Made by a program: the position numbers and the translations under genes. Under the pieces are notes generated by a model, which ran no database searches, was not told where the DNA came from, and was given only the letters and a program-made list of their open reading frames with translations. From Lachnospiraceae bacterium (GTDB lineage Bacteria; Bacillota; Clostridia; Lachnospirales; Lachnospiraceae), in NCBI GenBank assembly GCA_017550535.1, contig JAFZOS010000040.1:1-64000 (forward strand): DNA of 64,000 bases, read 5' to 3'. Each line of letters starts with the position of its first letter. Positions within the stretch are counted from its first letter, which is position 1. Below, in pieces: positions 9,301 through 19,038 of the stretch.

Positions 9301-12300
9301 ATGGATATAAGGACAGGTATTCAGGCTTTAACAGCGTGATAGAGCAGGATGTATACAATATCGGTAATTCGATCAAGTTCTCGCCTCTTACCTTAAAGAT
9401 GGGAACGGGTACTACGAATGAGACCAATAAGTCGATATGGTATTTCCTTATAAAGGAAACCCAGTGCGCTTCACCGTATACCAAGGATGAAAGCCAGTTC
9501 ATCGCCAAGGTTACGGCTGTAAGGAACAACAACAAGATCACAACAAGTGTTAAGTACTACAAATTTGAAAAGGGTCAGACGCCTGCTATAACTTCAACAG
9601 GCGATGGAAGCGCATTTGAATTTAACTGCACAAAATTCAAGTTTAACAATACTTATTCTACATCGGGCGAAACCGTAATATATGGTATCAAGATGCTTGA
9701 AGGCCGTGAATTTGATCCGACTGATACATTCACATTCACGCTTTCAAAAATGGAAGGTAATAATACAACTTTACTGCAGACCAAGACATTTACGGTTGGT
9801 CAGGTTCAGACTGCGGGCTTTAACTTTGCATTTGATAAGCTCACATACGGCAAGGCCGACGACGGAAAGACATATACATACATTGTAAAGGAAACTGCAG
9901 GCAGCATTACCGGAATGTCATATGATACGAATTCGTATCCGGTGACCGTTACGATAAGTGATGCCAACAAGAACGGAACTCTTGACATTACGCAGGATTA
10001 CGGCACGCAGGCCAACCCTGTAAAGATCACGAACCATTATACGAACGGTGTGCCTATCTATGTTAATAAGGTATATCCTGTCGAAACGAAGCTTTCCAAG
10101 AACGCAAAGTTTGAATTCCACTTAGAGGGTGGCAAGGTCGACAGTAACGGCAATATCGACAAAACAGAGCGTCATTATCTTAGCATGAATAAGGAGATCA
10201 CAGGTCCCGGCAGGGCACTGTTTACTGATCTCAGGTTTGTAAAAAATAATACTGTTTCCAATAATATCGTTAATGATATCGGAGTATATAAGTACACCAT
10301 AAACGAAGTTATACCCACGGGTGCGACAGCACATCCTACCGATCCTGATAAGATGGTCAAAGACGGTATAATTTATGATGCACGTATTTATAACATTACT
10401 ATCACCGTTTCCGAGAATAACGGCCGGCTTGTTGTGAAAAAGACCGGTGATTACGGTGATGGACAGCAGTCGGAAATAACCGGCGATATTGCCCCTGATT
10501 TCATAAATGATTATAAGGTAAATGAAGTTAAGGATCCCATAAGGGGCAAAAAGAAGTTCCCGAACCGTGAGATCAAGGAAGGTCAGTTCGAGTTTGTGCT
10601 CGAAGCAGATAAAAATGATGCAACTACCGTGCAGGCGATCAAGGACGGCAAGGTTGTTCTTCCTTCTGCAACCCATGTGTTTAACGGTGTACCGAACACC
10701 AAGTATAAGGTAAATGAATTTGGATTTGAAGATATTACATATTACGCTGAGGGTACTTATAAGTTCATAGTATCCGAGGTTAAGGGCAACGACCCTAATA
10801 TAATATATTCAAATGCGACTTTCCCGATTACCAAGGTTGTTAAGGATAACGGCAATGGTCAGCTTGAGGTAAATGAGACGAAAGGCCTGCCGATAGTAAT
10901 CGTCAATACCGACTGGACTCCCGGATCTACCCAGCTTCGGGCATACAAGGAACTCAAAGGCAAGAAGCTTTATAAGGATGAGTTCGAGTTCCAGCTTCTT
11001 GACGAAAATGGTAATTTAATTGAATCTAAAAAGATTGATGCCAATGGAATCGCTCTCTTTAGCAAGATTGAGTACAAATTACCTCAACTTAATGGTTCCG
11101 ACAGCAGGGTATTTACATATTATATAAAGGAAGTGATCCCGCCCGGAGCTGAACCCCTCAATGACGGAAGCGGTAATTACAAATTAAACGGCATTACATA
11201 TGATGGACATACGGAAACGGTAAATGTTACTGTAACAAAGGTTGTAGATAGTGTCGGTAATATTTCACTTAACGTAGTTCCGGATAACGGCACCGAAACG
11301 GATAAGGCTGTATTTATCAATGAATATGTAGCAACCGGTAGTGATTCGTTTGGCGGATTTAAGAATATCATTGGCAGAAAGTATATATCGCCTGATGATG
11401 ATAATAAGTGGCAGGCAGTACTTTATGATGATAAGGATCAGGTTGTTCAGAAGGCTGATATCGTTAAGGATACCAAACTGTTCGCAGATGGCGGTACGTT
11501 TAAATTTGCTCCTCTTGAGTATTCAACCAAGGTTATAGATCCGCAGGACGGAAGCATAACATATGTGGATTATTCGACACCTGTTACATACGAGTTCTCT
11601 GTCAAAGAGGAAGAGGTAGTAAAAGTACCCAATATTAATAGCAGTAAGGTTATATATAAAGTAAAGGTAACGGTTTTCGATAACGGAGACGGTACACTCA
11701 GTGTTACCCATCAGAAGTTCAGGGAGGATGGTTCGCCGGTTACGGATCTCGTATTTGATAATGAATACGCGGATGAAAATTCGGTAAGGTTCCACGGACT
11801 TAAGATAGTTAACGGTTCCGTACTCGAAGACAAGATGTTCACCTTTGAACTCTATAACGACGAGGTTAGTACGACCGAGCCTATCCAGACTGCAAAGAAT
11901 GATGACGGCGGTGAGATCTGGTTTAAGCCGATCACATACGTGAAGAACGATAAGAAGGATGATACAAGGGTAGAGCCCTACATCTACAGGATCAAGGAGA
12001 CGATCGAGAATAAGGCCGGCTGGACCTATGCAACAGAGGAATATACCGTAAAGGTATGGGTTACCTTCGATGAGGATACAAAGAAGGTCAATGTTGAACA
12101 TCACTACTATAAGCCGGATGCTAACGGTAACCTTGTACAGGTTCCCGATAGTGCGACAATAACCTTTGAAAATACTTATACTACAGTGGGTTATTTTGAG
12201 CCTTATGCCGAGAAGGTAGTTACAGACAGGGAAGTACCCGCAGGCCTGTTTAAGTTCATTCTTACCGCTAAGGACGGAACTACGTACGAAGCATATAATG

Positions 12301-15300
12301 AATATGCACCTGTTGGTAAGACAGCAAGGGCAAACTTTGAAAGGATCTATTTTGATCTTGATTCACTGAAGGCTCCTGATGTTGTTCCGGATGAGAATAA
12401 TGACAAGAGTAAAACGAAAAAGTACTACAAGTACTATACCCTTGAGGAAGACATTCCCAACGGTGCAGTAGATCTTAATAACGGTTTCTTTAAGAAAGAC
12501 GGCTACACATATGATGGCAGGTTACATATTGTAAAGGTTACCCTTGAAGAAAATGGTAAAGGTGTGATCGATACAGACTGGTGTGCATATGTGGAGAGTA
12601 CCGTACTGCAGAAGAAGACTGTTTGGCAGAATATTACGTCATTCTTTACGGGCAAAGATCCCAGGAAGGATGTTCTGTTTACAAACAGATATGATGCGCA
12701 GGGCGCTCTTATAGTAAATGCATTGAAGGTACTTGAGGGCAAGGAGCTTAAGGCAGGCGACTTCAGCTTTACACTTAAAGGTAAAGACGAAAACGGTAAA
12801 GATTTCGAGATGACAGAGTCAAATGCTGCTGACGGTACCGTATCCTTTAACAGGATCGATTTCACAAAGCCGGGTAATTATGTATACAGCATCAAGGAGG
12901 AAATACCTCAGGGTGCTGTTGAAGAACCGGCAGGTTCAGGTATATGGGTAAAAGACGGTATCAAGTATGACAGCACTGAGTATACGTTTGATGTATATGT
13001 TAACGATACTAACCACGGTGATCTGGCAGTAATTGCCGAGATAAACGGAAGGTCTATTGTTGAGTCATATACAACCGATGCGAACGGTATAAAGGTTGCT
13101 ACGATCGGTGGCGAAAAGCTTAAGTTCACCAACACGTACACACCTAAGCCTGTAACGGTAACTCCGGGTGGCAGGAAGGATCTGCAGGGTCGTCTGCTCC
13201 TTGATGGCGAGTTTGAGTTCAATATGTACAGCGATCCGGGAAATCCGAAGGATTACGAAGATCATAAAGTAAACCAGGGACAGTGGTTCACGTTCAAGGA
13301 CATCACATTCACGGCTGACGACATGGTTGAAGGCAAGGGTTATGCCGATAAGAAGACCTTTGCTTATACAATGACTGAGACCAAGGGATCACTTAATGGC
13401 GTATCCTATTCAACGGCAGAATACAAATTTGTCATTGAAGTAACAGATAATAACGGCCAGCTTGAAGCCAGAGTTATACGTGATGATTCATGGTTTAAGG
13501 GAGTTGTGCCGCAGAATGAGATAGGTACGTTCTACAATACTTATGAAGCAAATGGCACGATATCATTCCCTGTTCATAAGATCGTACTTGGTGCAAGCGA
13601 AGTGAACAAGGATAAGGAATTCAAGTTTGTACTGGTTGATGAGCAGACTCAGGATGAACACTATGCTTTCTGCAAGGCAGACGAAGTTAAGACTATAGCA
13701 TCGTTTAAGTACGAACTTGAAGATCTTCCGCTTAACCCTGACGGCAGCAGAGGTTCGCGTGTATACAAGTACAACGTTCATGAGGAAGTACCTGCTGCAG
13801 ACGGTGAAGGATGGGTTTACTGCAGGGATACATATTACGCTGTAGTGACCGTATCCGATAACGGTGACGGAACTCTGAAGGTTGAGCCTCAGGTAACATT
13901 CAAGGGTAAGCCTTATACTAAGAAGGAACTTGATTTTATTAACGAGTACGATGCTAAAGGCAGCACGGATCTTGTTGGTAAGAAGGTATTTGATTACGGT
14001 AATCTTAAGGGTGACGACTTTGAGTTCATCCTTGAGGAGAAGACAGGTGTAGACGCCAACGGTAATGCTGTATATAAAGAACTTGAGAGAACTAGGAATG
14101 ATATAAACGGTAATTTCAGCTTCTCCGATCGTTACTATACAATGGACGACATTGACAAGACATTCATCTACAGAGTACGTGAGGATTCTGAAAACGGTGA
14201 TCCTACGATAGATTATGATAACGCTGTATATGATGTTGCGATCAGTGTAAGTGATAACGGTGACGGAACACTTAATGTAAAGAAGGTTGTAACGTGCGGC
14301 GGCACTGTAGTTAAGAACTGCATCTTCTTCTATCATAATAAGAAGCAGGTTCTGCCTAACAGTGTCCAGATCGAGGCCGAGAAGGAACTTCAGGGTCTTC
14401 CGCTCGAAGATAATATGTTTACATTCGAGCTGTTGGAAGGCACTAAGTCACTTGCGAAAGTAAGCAACACGGGTACAAAGGTTACATTCCCGAGGATCGA
14501 TTACACTCTTGCTGATGTAGGAAGCACACATGAGTATTCGGTAAGAGAAATTATCGTTAACAGGATAACGGGCGTTAAATATGATGACACCGTGAAGAAG
14601 GTAGTAGTTAAGGTTGATCTTGTAGGTAACCAGGTAACCGTAGATCGTAAGAACTATGATCATACAGGTAAGCAGATAAATGATGATGCTATCAAGTTCA
14701 TTAACGAATATCATGCTACGGTTAATGTGCCTCTTGGCGGATCCAAGATATTAAGCGGATTCCCGGATGATGCACCTTCAATCGGCAAGTATCCGTACAC
14801 CTTTGCTCTTTACAAGAGCAGTGACCTTAAGAATGCGTTACAGACAGTATCTGTAACACCTAAGGATAATAAGACACCTGCAGCCTACAAGTTTAATGAT
14901 CTTGTATTTACCGAGGAGGATTACAATAATCCAAACAATCCTCAGCACATTTTCGAGTACACGGTTAAGGAAGTTATTCCGACTATTGAGAAGGATAAGG
15001 CTCCTAACGTTACTTATGCATTAAACGAGTACAACGTGGTGGTTAAGCTGTCAATCGACAACAAGAAGGTGCTTCATGCAGACGCAGTAACCAAGCAGAA
15101 CGTACCTGTCGACAAGCTTGATTTTACAAACATCTACAAGGCAGACGGAAGCATTACCTTCCAGGGCGTTAAGCATATTACAGGTAAGGAGCTTGAGGAT
15201 GCGGCTTATACATTTACACTTACCGGCGAAGGTCAGAATCAGACGGTAACAAACAGCGGAAGTCAGATCACTTTCGCACCCATCCAGTATACTGCGAATG

Positions 15301-18300
15301 ACCTTGGTCTGCATGTATATACGATCCAGGAGACTGCAGCTAAGGATGGAAGTACTATTGACACGAGGGTTTACACAGCCGAGGTTACCGTAAGCGAAGG
15401 CTCTAACGGCAAGCTCGAGGTCAGCGATCCTGCAGTGATCTACACGATGGTTAACGGCAAGAAGGTATATGTAAATCCCGGTGAGCCTATTCCGTTTGAG
15501 AATACTTATGAAGCAGTAGGTGAGATCGGAATAGACGGAATCAAGATAATGCACTCCAAACCGCTGGCACAGGGCGACTTCACATTCGTCTTGAAGGATG
15601 AAAACGGCAAGGAGATCGAATCCGTTACACACGGTGCGGCAGCTCTTAATAATAAGAAGGATCTTGAGGCAAGGGCAGCATTTGCGTTCACCAACCTCAA
15701 GTTTACACAGGAAGACCTTAAGATAAGCGGCGGATACTTAAAAGAGCTTAAGAAGTACTATACTGTTGAAGAGCAGATAGGCACTAAGGGCGGAGTAAAA
15801 TACTCTAATGCAGCTTATGTTGTTGAAGTTACCATTAAGGATAACGGTGACGGAACATTGACAGTTACCAAGAACGTTGCAGGTCAGGACGGCGTCCAGA
15901 AGGCCAGCGGCGGTGTTGCCGGATTCCTCAAGTCACTGATCGGCAAGATGAGCGGAAAGGCTGATAAGATCATATTCGAGAACGAGTATGACAGCGAATG
16001 CGTTATAGATCCGCCAATCCTTACGAAGCAGATGTTCGGCAGGGAGCTTGAGCGCGGAATGTTCAAGTTCGAGATCACAGGTCCGGGCCTCAGGAGCAGG
16101 AATGAATCCGAATATAAATATACCGCTTACAACGGTTATTCGGATTACGCAACACAGAATACATTATTCCCTTGGGGCACCGAGATGGAAGTCGGCGAGG
16201 TCTTCCCCGGTGACATCAAGTATAAGTTCATCGATCTTGATATAGACCTTACAACCGGTGAGGCGAGCAGGATATTTGAGTATTATGCACAGGAAGTTGA
16301 TAACAGCAAGGAATATCCGGATATTGAATTCTCGGATCAGAAGCTTAAGCTCGTAGTAAAGGTATACGATAATAACGACGGTACCCTTACGATAAAGAAT
16401 GCAAAAGATCTTGTTGTAAATGATAATAAGAACGATCCGGAGCATAAGCTCTTCTGGGAGGCAGTAAATCCTTACAAGTTGAATGATGAGGAGATAAAGG
16501 ATGCATTCCTTAATACCGACAATACGGAAGCATCTATAGACCTTCCGGGTATTAAGCGTATGGTCGGCCGCGAACTTACAAAGGATGACAAGTTTAAGTT
16601 TACTATCACCGATGACAAGACAGGTAAGTCCGCAACAGTCGAGAGTACTCTCGATAAGGATGGCAAACCTACCGTAGTAGCATTCAACGCAAAGGATATT
16701 GATTTCCTTAACTACAGGCATGGAGCGTATGCAAAGGATCCCAACTATAAGAAGGGTGATCCGGTTGATCTTTATTGGGTTGACGATACAGGCGATTATA
16801 CGTATACGATCAAAGAGGAAGCCTTAACAGACAATACTATAATTTACGATGCCACAACATATAAGGTAAAGGTAAGGGTTGAGCTCGAAGTAGATGCAAA
16901 CGGTAAGGCTGTAAAAGATTCGAAGGGTCATCAGAAGCTGGTAGCATATATTACCGGTGTAGACAAAATCTACTCTGACAACAACAAGGTTGCTTATGAC
17001 TTCTCAGGCGCGAACAAGTTTGACTTCGTAAATGAGTTCAAGGCAAAAGGCTCTATAGAACTTGAAGGTATCAAGTATCTGATCAATAAAGAAGATCAGG
17101 AGTCTATGGAAAACGAATTTGAATTTGCGATCCATGAGTATGATGACGCATCAAGGACAAGCGGCAAGAAATTTATAACAAGCGCGAAGACCGATGCGGA
17201 AGGTCACTTCGTACTGCAGCTTCCTGAATATGATCAGGATGTACTGAAGAATGAGAAGGGCGGCTACGATAAGTCAAAGACCCTGTACTACAGGATCACA
17301 GAGACCAAGCCTTCAACAGGTGTATGGACCGAGAACAACACGGTATTCGCGAGCAACGGCATAGTATATGACAATACCGAGTACGATCTTGACATTACGA
17401 TCACAAATGACGGAACGAATAAGCTTGTTGTTACAAAGGAGATCACTGAGGCCGCAACAGGCGCAATGGTTACCGAGATAAGCTACAGCAACACCAAGAG
17501 TGTAGAGTATACTACGATCTCCGGTAAGAAGTCATGGGTTGACGATGTTAAGGATCCCGATACAAGGCCTGACGTATTGATCAAGCTGTATTCGAGCGCG
17601 GTTAATAACGGAAAGACGGATATCAATGATTATACGATCAAAGCACCTGAGCTTGAATACACCTTTACTACAGACAGAAAGGGTGACGAACTTCCTAAAT
17701 ATGATTCTAACGGTAAGCTTATCAAGTATTCTGTAACAGAGGAACCGATACCGGGTTATGTATCTGAACAGAACGGATATGACTTTACAAATACAAAGGG
17801 TCATATAGTAGTACAGAAGCTGGATTCGGTAAGCACTGAGCCTTTGGAAGGTGCGGTACTCGCTATCTATGACGGCAAGACAGAAATCGAGAAGTGGACA
17901 ACCGGTAAGAGTGCACATATTGTTACGGCAACACTTACACCCGGCAAGTCTTACATACTCCGCGAGCTTAAGGCTCCGAGCGGATATGATGTTGCGGAAG
18001 ATATAACCTTCACGGTACCGAGTGACGGAAGTGATCTTACTCTTACCATGAACGATCCGCCGATAGTTGGTTCTGTCAAGCTTATAAAGATGGATCGCGC
18101 AACCAGGAAGAAACTTGCAGGTGCTGAATTCGCACTCTACGATAATAATGACACACGTATTTACGCAACGGGTTCGGCAGGAAGCTACAAGGCAACAACA
18201 CAGACAAGCAACGGTGTGTTCGTAGTTAATGCATCAGGTGAGCTTGAGATAACGGATCTTCCTTACGGTGCATACTACTTCAAGGAAACAAAGGCACCCG

Positions 18301-18944
18301 AAGGCTATCAGCTTTCAGACGAGAAGCATGGCTTCACGATCGCAAGCTCCGAGAAACAGGTTGAGGTAACGGTACTCAATACGGCAGCGATCGGTGCAGT
18401 TAAGCTTCGCAAGGTAAGCTCGGAAGGTTCAAGGAATCCGCTTGCAGGCGCTGAGTTCGAACTGTATTCGTCAAAGCCGAGGTCGGCAGCACAGGCAGTA
18501 AGTTCAACGATCTTCCCGAATGCTTACTACAGGTACGGTACATACACAACTAACTCATCGGGTGAGATCTACGTAGAGGATCTTCCTTGGGATGACTACT
18601 ACTTCATAGAGGTTAAGGCTCCCGACGGATACGAGATCCAGACCGATGTAGGCGGTGATCCGCTTGTATACACATTCACTGTTGATGCTTCAACTTCCGG
18701 AAAGACGATCGATCTTGGTGAAATACTCAACGATCCTAAGAAGGAAGGCGGAGTACTCGGTGAAAGGGTTGACAAGGGTGTACTTGGCGTAAGGAGCGCG
18801 CCTAAGGGCGGCGTACTCGGAACAAGGGTAGGTCCTGCAACAGGCGATGCAAGTGCTATAGCTCTTTGGATGGCATTACTCCTCGCATGCGTAGGCACGA
18901 TAGTTTGGATGCTCGCGAGCAAGAGGAAAAAAAGCACCGAATAA
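6336..18944 (+). CDS. giant wall-anchored adhesin/pilin protein with ~20 isopeptide pilin domains
   Basis: A 4202-residue surface protein, starting at ATG 6336 (AAGGAG upstream). Order: signal peptide (1-~35); Asp/Glu-rich stretch (~40-100); two related ~105-residue modules and a beta-rich segment (~105-485); a choice-of-anchor-A-like domain (~489-771, ILIAPYAAVKF then EWHFVNGH); about 20 tandem streptococcal-pilin (FctA/Spy0128-like) domains (~785-3725), each with an early lysine, a YxIKE-type acidic strand and a closing FxNxY asparagine, the triad that forms Lys-Asn isopeptide bonds; one Cna-B domain (GKKSWVDD); three SpaA-type domains (~3820-4133, GAEFxLY); three GVLGxR repeats; sorting signal VGPATG at 4165-4170, membrane helix, KRKK tail. 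The sorting motif departs from LPXTG. The class B sortase just downstream is the likely anchoring enzyme. It probably forms a long, protease-resistant stalk; the ligand is unknown. Confidence 0.9.
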   Translation: MGKRKNWLKTTIAMISIIAMVLETGFSSVATVYASDLIGGGDVVESNLDADELTDAGSLNDSDTVDININPEKDFDDEDQDNTEDVDVDAPAGEEASEGTLDVSDSGITGSEYDVFSFYIDTEGLANEDSFNVKFSGPDSASYNPVLNNDLDKLNDGQYDITGLNGDGFSIRATGTANVILSYKDNVNGLPGIVVESKPAEKVLETKVLTAVDDSRISAVSGSGYDSIKLSFDTEDLTDKDAFTLIVESKADPTVNGSDARGGIEGLTKADTSLTIEELGGEEFVAYVVSGTDAELEATAEVKSVVDGEAVIDINGVATKRVYEYEDSDVYVRATLEEADAIPDDAYFYVAPLSEEEAAKYLEVLNSNRDEETPEYTSENTLLYDISFYTDETMSEVIEPEEGSVSVSIEFKKNQVSEDLGVEDKADIEVTHFIEEGSSIEAESLQVSQYGDVDTVEVETDSFSKFAITGSFYKEIDVKDPGAEDTKALLDDAWLYGITANKWMFNGEAETSFAVKKLTGVDGNGNEVALNGGQTGVTTKVAEGSNDQYSMVAEINGNTRIKGYPVQLTIPQNQQSKITHETSGFLTFITANASDIEKSVTNMLNFFKGTGTQDGVSARLSKLDSIPDYSKVPGTANAHKLTLDITSAAGGTYYINVDKYPALYEAFNETGALTIKKNANQKLVFNFGSTNVTLRKFMVQQGNSTLGSDDIANMSNKKNPIVEDLIFNMYRAETVEVDNFAGILIAPYAAVKFTTVAGGWLVCDTAISGAEWHFVNGHIPPPCKTKLKLEIPVQKYFENGQGQWKNDFTFKLVKMKNGGKEVDDTWTPRYITLNGGDTENAEGKFTLEYDDVQSLSFTHNDGPFYTNYTDVHEEWFRISEENIGARSDVEYNIYPDSDQYGKNSPYWFVHVFIYRMNWNHNMVTIKFRTARKDLNGYDWTKGIPCVESQPVYFKNKYKPVETEVVLEGLKKINGSDQDIPDGKFAFTLYGYKDRYSGFNSVIEQDVYNIGNSIKFSPLTLKMGTGTTNETNKSIWYFLIKETQCASPYTKDESQFIAKVTAVRNNNKITTSVKYYKFEKGQTPAITSTGDGSAFEFNCTKFKFNNTYSTSGETVIYGIKMLEGREFDPTDTFTFTLSKMEGNNTTLLQTKTFTVGQVQTAGFNFAFDKLTYGKADDGKTYTYIVKETAGSITGMSYDTNSYPVTVTISDANKNGTLDITQDYGTQANPVKITNHYTNGVPIYVNKVYPVETKLSKNAKFEFHLEGGKVDSNGNIDKTERHYLSMNKEITGPGRALFTDLRFVKNNTVSNNIVNDIGVYKYTINEVIPTGATAHPTDPDKMVKDGIIYDARIYNITITVSENNGRLVVKKTGDYGDGQQSEITGDIAPDFINDYKVNEVKDPIRGKKKFPNREIKEGQFEFVLEADKNDATTVQAIKDGKVVLPSATHVFNGVPNTKYKVNEFGFEDITYYAEGTYKFIVSEVKGNDPNIIYSNATFPITKVVKDNGNGQLEVNETKGLPIVIVNTDWTPGSTQLRAYKELKGKKLYKDEFEFQLLDENGNLIESKKIDANGIALFSKIEYKLPQLNGSDSRVFTYYIKEVIPPGAEPLNDGSGNYKLNGITYDGHTETVNVTVTKVVDSVGNISLNVVPDNGTETDKAVFINEYVATGSDSFGGFKNIIGRKYISPDDDNKWQAVLYDDKDQVVQKADIVKDTKLFADGGTFKFAPLEYSTKVIDPQDGSITYVDYSTPVTYEFSVKEEEVVKVPNINSSKVIYKVKVTVFDNGDGTLSVTHQKFREDGSPVTDLVFDNEYADENSVRFHGLKIVNGSVLEDKMFTFELYNDEVSTTEPIQTAKNDDGGEIWFKPITYVKNDKKDDTRVEPYIYRIKETIENKAGWTYATEEYTVKVWVTFDEDTKKVNVEHHYYKPDANGNLVQVPDSATITFENTYTTVGYFEPYAEKVVTDREVPAGLFKFILTAKDGTTYEAYNEYAPVGKTARANFERIYFDLDSLKAPDVVPDENNDKSKTKKYYKYYTLEEDIPNGAVDLNNGFFKKDGYTYDGRLHIVKVTLEENGKGVIDTDWCAYVESTVLQKKTVWQNITSFFTGKDPRKDVLFTNRYDAQGALIVNALKVLEGKELKAGDFSFTLKGKDENGKDFEMTESNAADGTVSFNRIDFTKPGNYVYSIKEEIPQGAVEEPAGSGIWVKDGIKYDSTEYTFDVYVNDTNHGDLAVIAEINGRSIVESYTTDANGIKVATIGGEKLKFTNTYTPKPVTVTPGGRKDLQGRLLLDGEFEFNMYSDPGNPKDYEDHKVNQGQWFTFKDITFTADDMVEGKGYADKKTFAYTMTETKGSLNGVSYSTAEYKFVIEVTDNNGQLEARVIRDDSWFKGVVPQNEIGTFYNTYEANGTISFPVHKIVLGASEVNKDKEFKFVLVDEQTQDEHYAFCKADEVKTIASFKYELEDLPLNPDGSRGSRVYKYNVHEEVPAADGEGWVYCRDTYYAVVTVSDNGDGTLKVEPQVTFKGKPYTKKELDFINEYDAKGSTDLVGKKVFDYGNLKGDDFEFILEEKTGVDANGNAVYKELERTRNDINGNFSFSDRYYTMDDIDKTFIYRVREDSENGDPTIDYDNAVYDVAISVSDNGDGTLNVKKVVTCGGTVVKNCIFFYHNKKQVLPNSVQIEAEKELQGLPLEDNMFTFELLEGTKSLAKVSNTGTKVTFPRIDYTLADVGSTHEYSVREIIVNRITGVKYDDTVKKVVVKVDLVGNQVTVDRKNYDHTGKQINDDAIKFINEYHATVNVPLGGSKILSGFPDDAPSIGKYPYTFALYKSSDLKNALQTVSVTPKDNKTPAAYKFNDLVFTEEDYNNPNNPQHIFEYTVKEVIPTIEKDKAPNVTYALNEYNVVVKLSIDNKKVLHADAVTKQNVPVDKLDFTNIYKADGSITFQGVKHITGKELEDAAYTFTLTGEGQNQTVTNSGSQITFAPIQYTANDLGLHVYTIQETAAKDGSTIDTRVYTAEVTVSEGSNGKLEVSDPAVIYTMVNGKKVYVNPGEPIPFENTYEAVGEIGIDGIKIMHSKPLAQGDFTFVLKDENGKEIESVTHGAAALNNKKDLEARAAFAFTNLKFTQEDLKISGGYLKELKKYYTVEEQIGTKGGVKYSNAAYVVEVTIKDNGDGTLTVTKNVAGQDGVQKASGGVAGFLKSLIGKMSGKADKIIFENEYDSECVIDPPILTKQMFGRELERGMFKFEITGPGLRSRNESEYKYTAYNGYSDYATQNTLFPWGTEMEVGEVFPGDIKYKFIDLDIDLTTGEASRIFEYYAQEVDNSKEYPDIEFSDQKLKLVVKVYDNNDGTLTIKNAKDLVVNDNKNDPEHKLFWEAVNPYKLNDEEIKDAFLNTDNTEASIDLPGIKRMVGRELTKDDKFKFTITDDKTGKSATVESTLDKDGKPTVVAFNAKDIDFLNYRHGAYAKDPNYKKGDPVDLYWVDDTGDYTYTIKEEALTDNTIIYDATTYKVKVRVELEVDANGKAVKDSKGHQKLVAYITGVDKIYSDNNKVAYDFSGANKFDFVNEFKAKGSIELEGIKYLINKEDQESMENEFEFAIHEYDDASRTSGKKFITSAKTDAEGHFVLQLPEYDQDVLKNEKGGYDKSKTLYYRITETKPSTGVWTENNTVFASNGIVYDNTEYDLDITITNDGTNKLVVTKEITEAATGAMVTEISYSNTKSVEYTTISGKKSWVDDVKDPDTRPDVLIKLYSSAVNNGKTDINDYTIKAPELEYTFTTDRKGDELPKYDSNGKLIKYSVTEEPIPGYVSEQNGYDFTNTKGHIVVQKLDSVSTEPLEGAVLAIYDGKTEIEKWTTGKSAHIVTATLTPGKSYILRELKAPSGYDVAEDITFTVPSDGSDLTLTMNDPPIVGSVKLIKMDRATRKKLAGAEFALYDNNDTRIYATGSAGSYKATTQTSNGVFVVNASGELEITDLPYGAYYFKETKAPEGYQLSDEKHGFTIASSEKQVEVTVLNTAAIGAVKLRKVSSEGSRNPLAGAEFELYSSKPRSAAQAVSSTIFPNAYYRYGTYTTNSSGEIYVEDLPWDDYYFIEVKAPDGYEIQTDVGGDPLVYTFTVDASTSGKTIDLGEILNDPKKEGGVLGERVDKGVLGVRSAPKGGVLGTRVGPATGDASAIALWMALLLACVGTIVWMLASKRKKSTE

Positions 18945-18975
18945 TGAGTTTTAAGAAAAACAACATGTAATACAA

Positions 18976-19008
18976 AAGAAGCCGGCAGGTCTGACCCGCC
19001 GGCTTCTT
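18976..19008 (+). terminator. hairpin between adhesin and sortase genes (attenuator-like)
   Basis: A perfect 11-bp stem (AAGAAGCCGGC 18976-18986 with GCCGGCTTCTT 18998-19008) has only TTCTT inside the stem and then AAAA, so there is no proper U-tract. It lies 31 bp before the sortase start. It could be a partial terminator or an mRNA 3'-end stabiliser giving more adhesin than sortase message. Confidence 0.6.
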
Positions 19009-19038
19009 AAAACCAACAGATATTAATGAGGAAGAAGC

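Noticed and set aside
13563..14336. 257-residue minus-strand frame inside the giant adhesin gene, and other shorter ones
   Set aside because: Antisense shadow of repetitive beta-rich coding; no start signal and the + strand frame is continuous through all of them.
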